From the NCBI GenBank assembly GCA_022709625.1, contig JAKLIL010000118.1, positions 1 through 6,055 on the forward strand: a DNA stretch of 6,055 nt. Reading direction: 5' to 3'. The notes under the pieces are model-generated. The model had not been told where the DNA came from and searched no databases. It worked only from the letters and a program-made list of their open reading frames with translations. Within the stretch, counting starts at the first letter, position 1. Each line of letters opens with the position of its first letter. Source of the DNA: Verrucomicrobiota bacterium. Its GTDB lineage: Bacteria > Verrucomicrobiota > Kiritimatiellia > CAIQIC01 > Lenti-01. The position numbers and the translations under genes were made by a program. Positions 5,390-6,055 of the stretch are shown piece after piece.

Positions 5390-6055
5390 TCAGACGGGGC
5401 TGGGGGCTTGGCGTTCCTTGCGGGCCAGTTCGATCCAGGGGGCCAGATCCGCGAGAAACTGCCGGAACTTGCCGCTTTCCAATTGCTGCGGGGCGTCGCT
5501 GAAGGCGTTGTTGGGGTCGGGGTGGGCCTCGACGATGAGCCCGTCGGCGCCGACGGCCAGCGCGGCGCGGGCCAGGGCGGGAACGAGCCGGCGCGCGCCG
5601 GCCGCATGGCTGGGGTCCACGATCACCGGCAAATGCGACAACTGCTTGGCCACCGCCACCGCGCCGAGATCCAGCAGATTGCGCGTGCTGGGATCGAACG
5701 AGCGCAGGCCCCGCTCGCACAGCACGACCTGGGGACAATTGTTCACGATGAGATATTCGGCGGCGGTGAGCCATTCCTCGACCGTGCTCGCCAGTCCCCG
5801 CTTCAGCAGCACCGGCTGGCCGATTTTCGCGATTTGCTCCAGCAAATCGTAGTTCTGTGCGTTCCGGGCGCCGATTTGGAACATGTCGGCCAAATCGAGA
5901 AGGGGTTCGATTTTGTCGGGTCCGGGGACCTCGGTGACCATGGCGACGCCGAATTCCCGCTTGATGGCGCGCATGATCTCCAGCCCGTCCTGCTTCAGCC
6001 CCTGGAAATCGTAGGGCGAGGTGCGCGGCTTGAAAGGCATGGCGCGGACGATCCG
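5390..6055 (-). CDS. 3-deoxy-7-phosphoheptulonate (DAHP) synthase, type I-beta, 5' partial
   Basis: The visible 221 residues are the C-terminal part of a DAHP synthase that condenses phosphoenolpyruvate and erythrose 4-phosphate, opening the shikimate pathway. The frame continues past the right edge (RIVRAMPFKPRTSP), so the ATG at 6040 is internal. Landmarks counted from that Met: KPRTSPYDFQGL at 4-15, TEVP at 36-39, QIGARNAQNYDLL at 55-67, PVLLKRGLAST at 76-86, CERGLRSFDPSTRNLLDL at 108-125, VDPSH at 141-145, VEAHP at 170-174 and SDAPQQL at 181-187. His145, Glu171 and Asp182 have the same spacing (26 and 11) as the metal ligands His272, Glu298 and Asp309 I recall for the Thermotoga maritima enzyme. 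The protein ends 35 residues after Asp182 with no C-terminal chorismate mutase; an N-terminal regulatory or mutase domain cannot be excluded. The RAMPFKPRTSP segment replaces the commoner RGGAFKPRTSP. Prephenate dehydratase follows by 17 bases. Confidence 0.93.
   Translation of the reverse strand, partial: RIVRAMPFKPRTSPYDFQGLKQDGLEIMRAIKREFGVAMVTEVPGPDKIEPLLDLADMFQIGARNAQNYDLLEQIAKIGQPVLLKRGLASTVEEWLTAAEYLIVNNCPQVVLCERGLRSFDPSTRNLLDLGAVAVAKQLSHLPVIVDPSHAAGARRLVPALARAALAVGADGLIVEAHPDPNNAFSDAPQQLESGKFRQFLADLAPWIELARKERQAPSPV

Noticed and set aside
5373..5774. N-terminal extension of the prephenate dehydratase frame
   Set aside because: The extension is Arg/Gly/Pro-rich, overlaps the DAHP synthase in another frame, and the true family start with a good ribosome-binding site is at 5372.
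1..6055. CRISPR array, tRNA, rRNA, insertion sequence or phage genes
   Set aside because: No short regularly spaced repeats, no RNA-gene signatures noticed by eye, and no transposase or phage-like protein is present.

Overview
The window looks like chromosomal DNA from a GC-rich Gram-negative bacterium. The best guess is a member of the Verrucomicrobiota/Kiritimatiellota/Lentisphaerota (PVC-like) lineage. That guess rests on the architecture of the left-hand surface protein: cysteine-containing HYR-like repeats, an SdrD-B-like domain, then an EF-hand-like DPDGDGLTNWQEF loop and an FFRV-type end. It is an inference from domain style, not a phylogenetic result.

Layout. Positions 1-1744 (+) hold the 3' end of a large secreted or surface multidomain protein whose start lies outside the window. 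Positions 1745-1902 form a short convergent intergenic region with two hairpin-forming inverted repeats. Everything to the right is on the minus strand and tightly spaced. Read in the direction of transcription it is: a DAHP synthase of the AroA-I-beta type (start beyond the right edge, stop at 5390), a monofunctional prephenate dehydratase with an ACT domain (5372-4533), a 195-residue chorismate mutase (4526-3939), a TGS/ThrRS-like-domain nucleoside (uridine) kinase (3881-2214), and an 88-residue two-helix membrane protein (2169-1903). Gaps are 17, 6, 57 and 44 bases, so a single transcript is plausible. No stretch above 300 bases lacks a gene.

How the genes work together. DAHP synthase makes the first shikimate-pathway intermediate, chorismate mutase converts chorismate to prephenate, and prephenate dehydratase converts prephenate to phenylpyruvate. 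The first three genes are therefore an entry step plus a phenylalanine branch, with the mutase as a separate protein rather than fused to PheA or to DAHP synthase. The kinase and the small membrane protein have no obvious link to this pathway.

The main point of interest is the chorismate mutase. It does not resemble the short bacterial AroQ-alpha domain. It aligns, from memory, with the yeast Aro7/plant type (AroQ-beta), ungapped from the yeast Arg157 position to the Glu198 position. It lacks about 60 residues in regions that include the yeast effector site, and it carries Gln where yeast has the pH-determining Glu246. A second point is a sharp change in codon usage exactly at a repeat boundary in the surface protein (about position 224), suggesting recent tandem expansion or homogenisation of repeats upstream.
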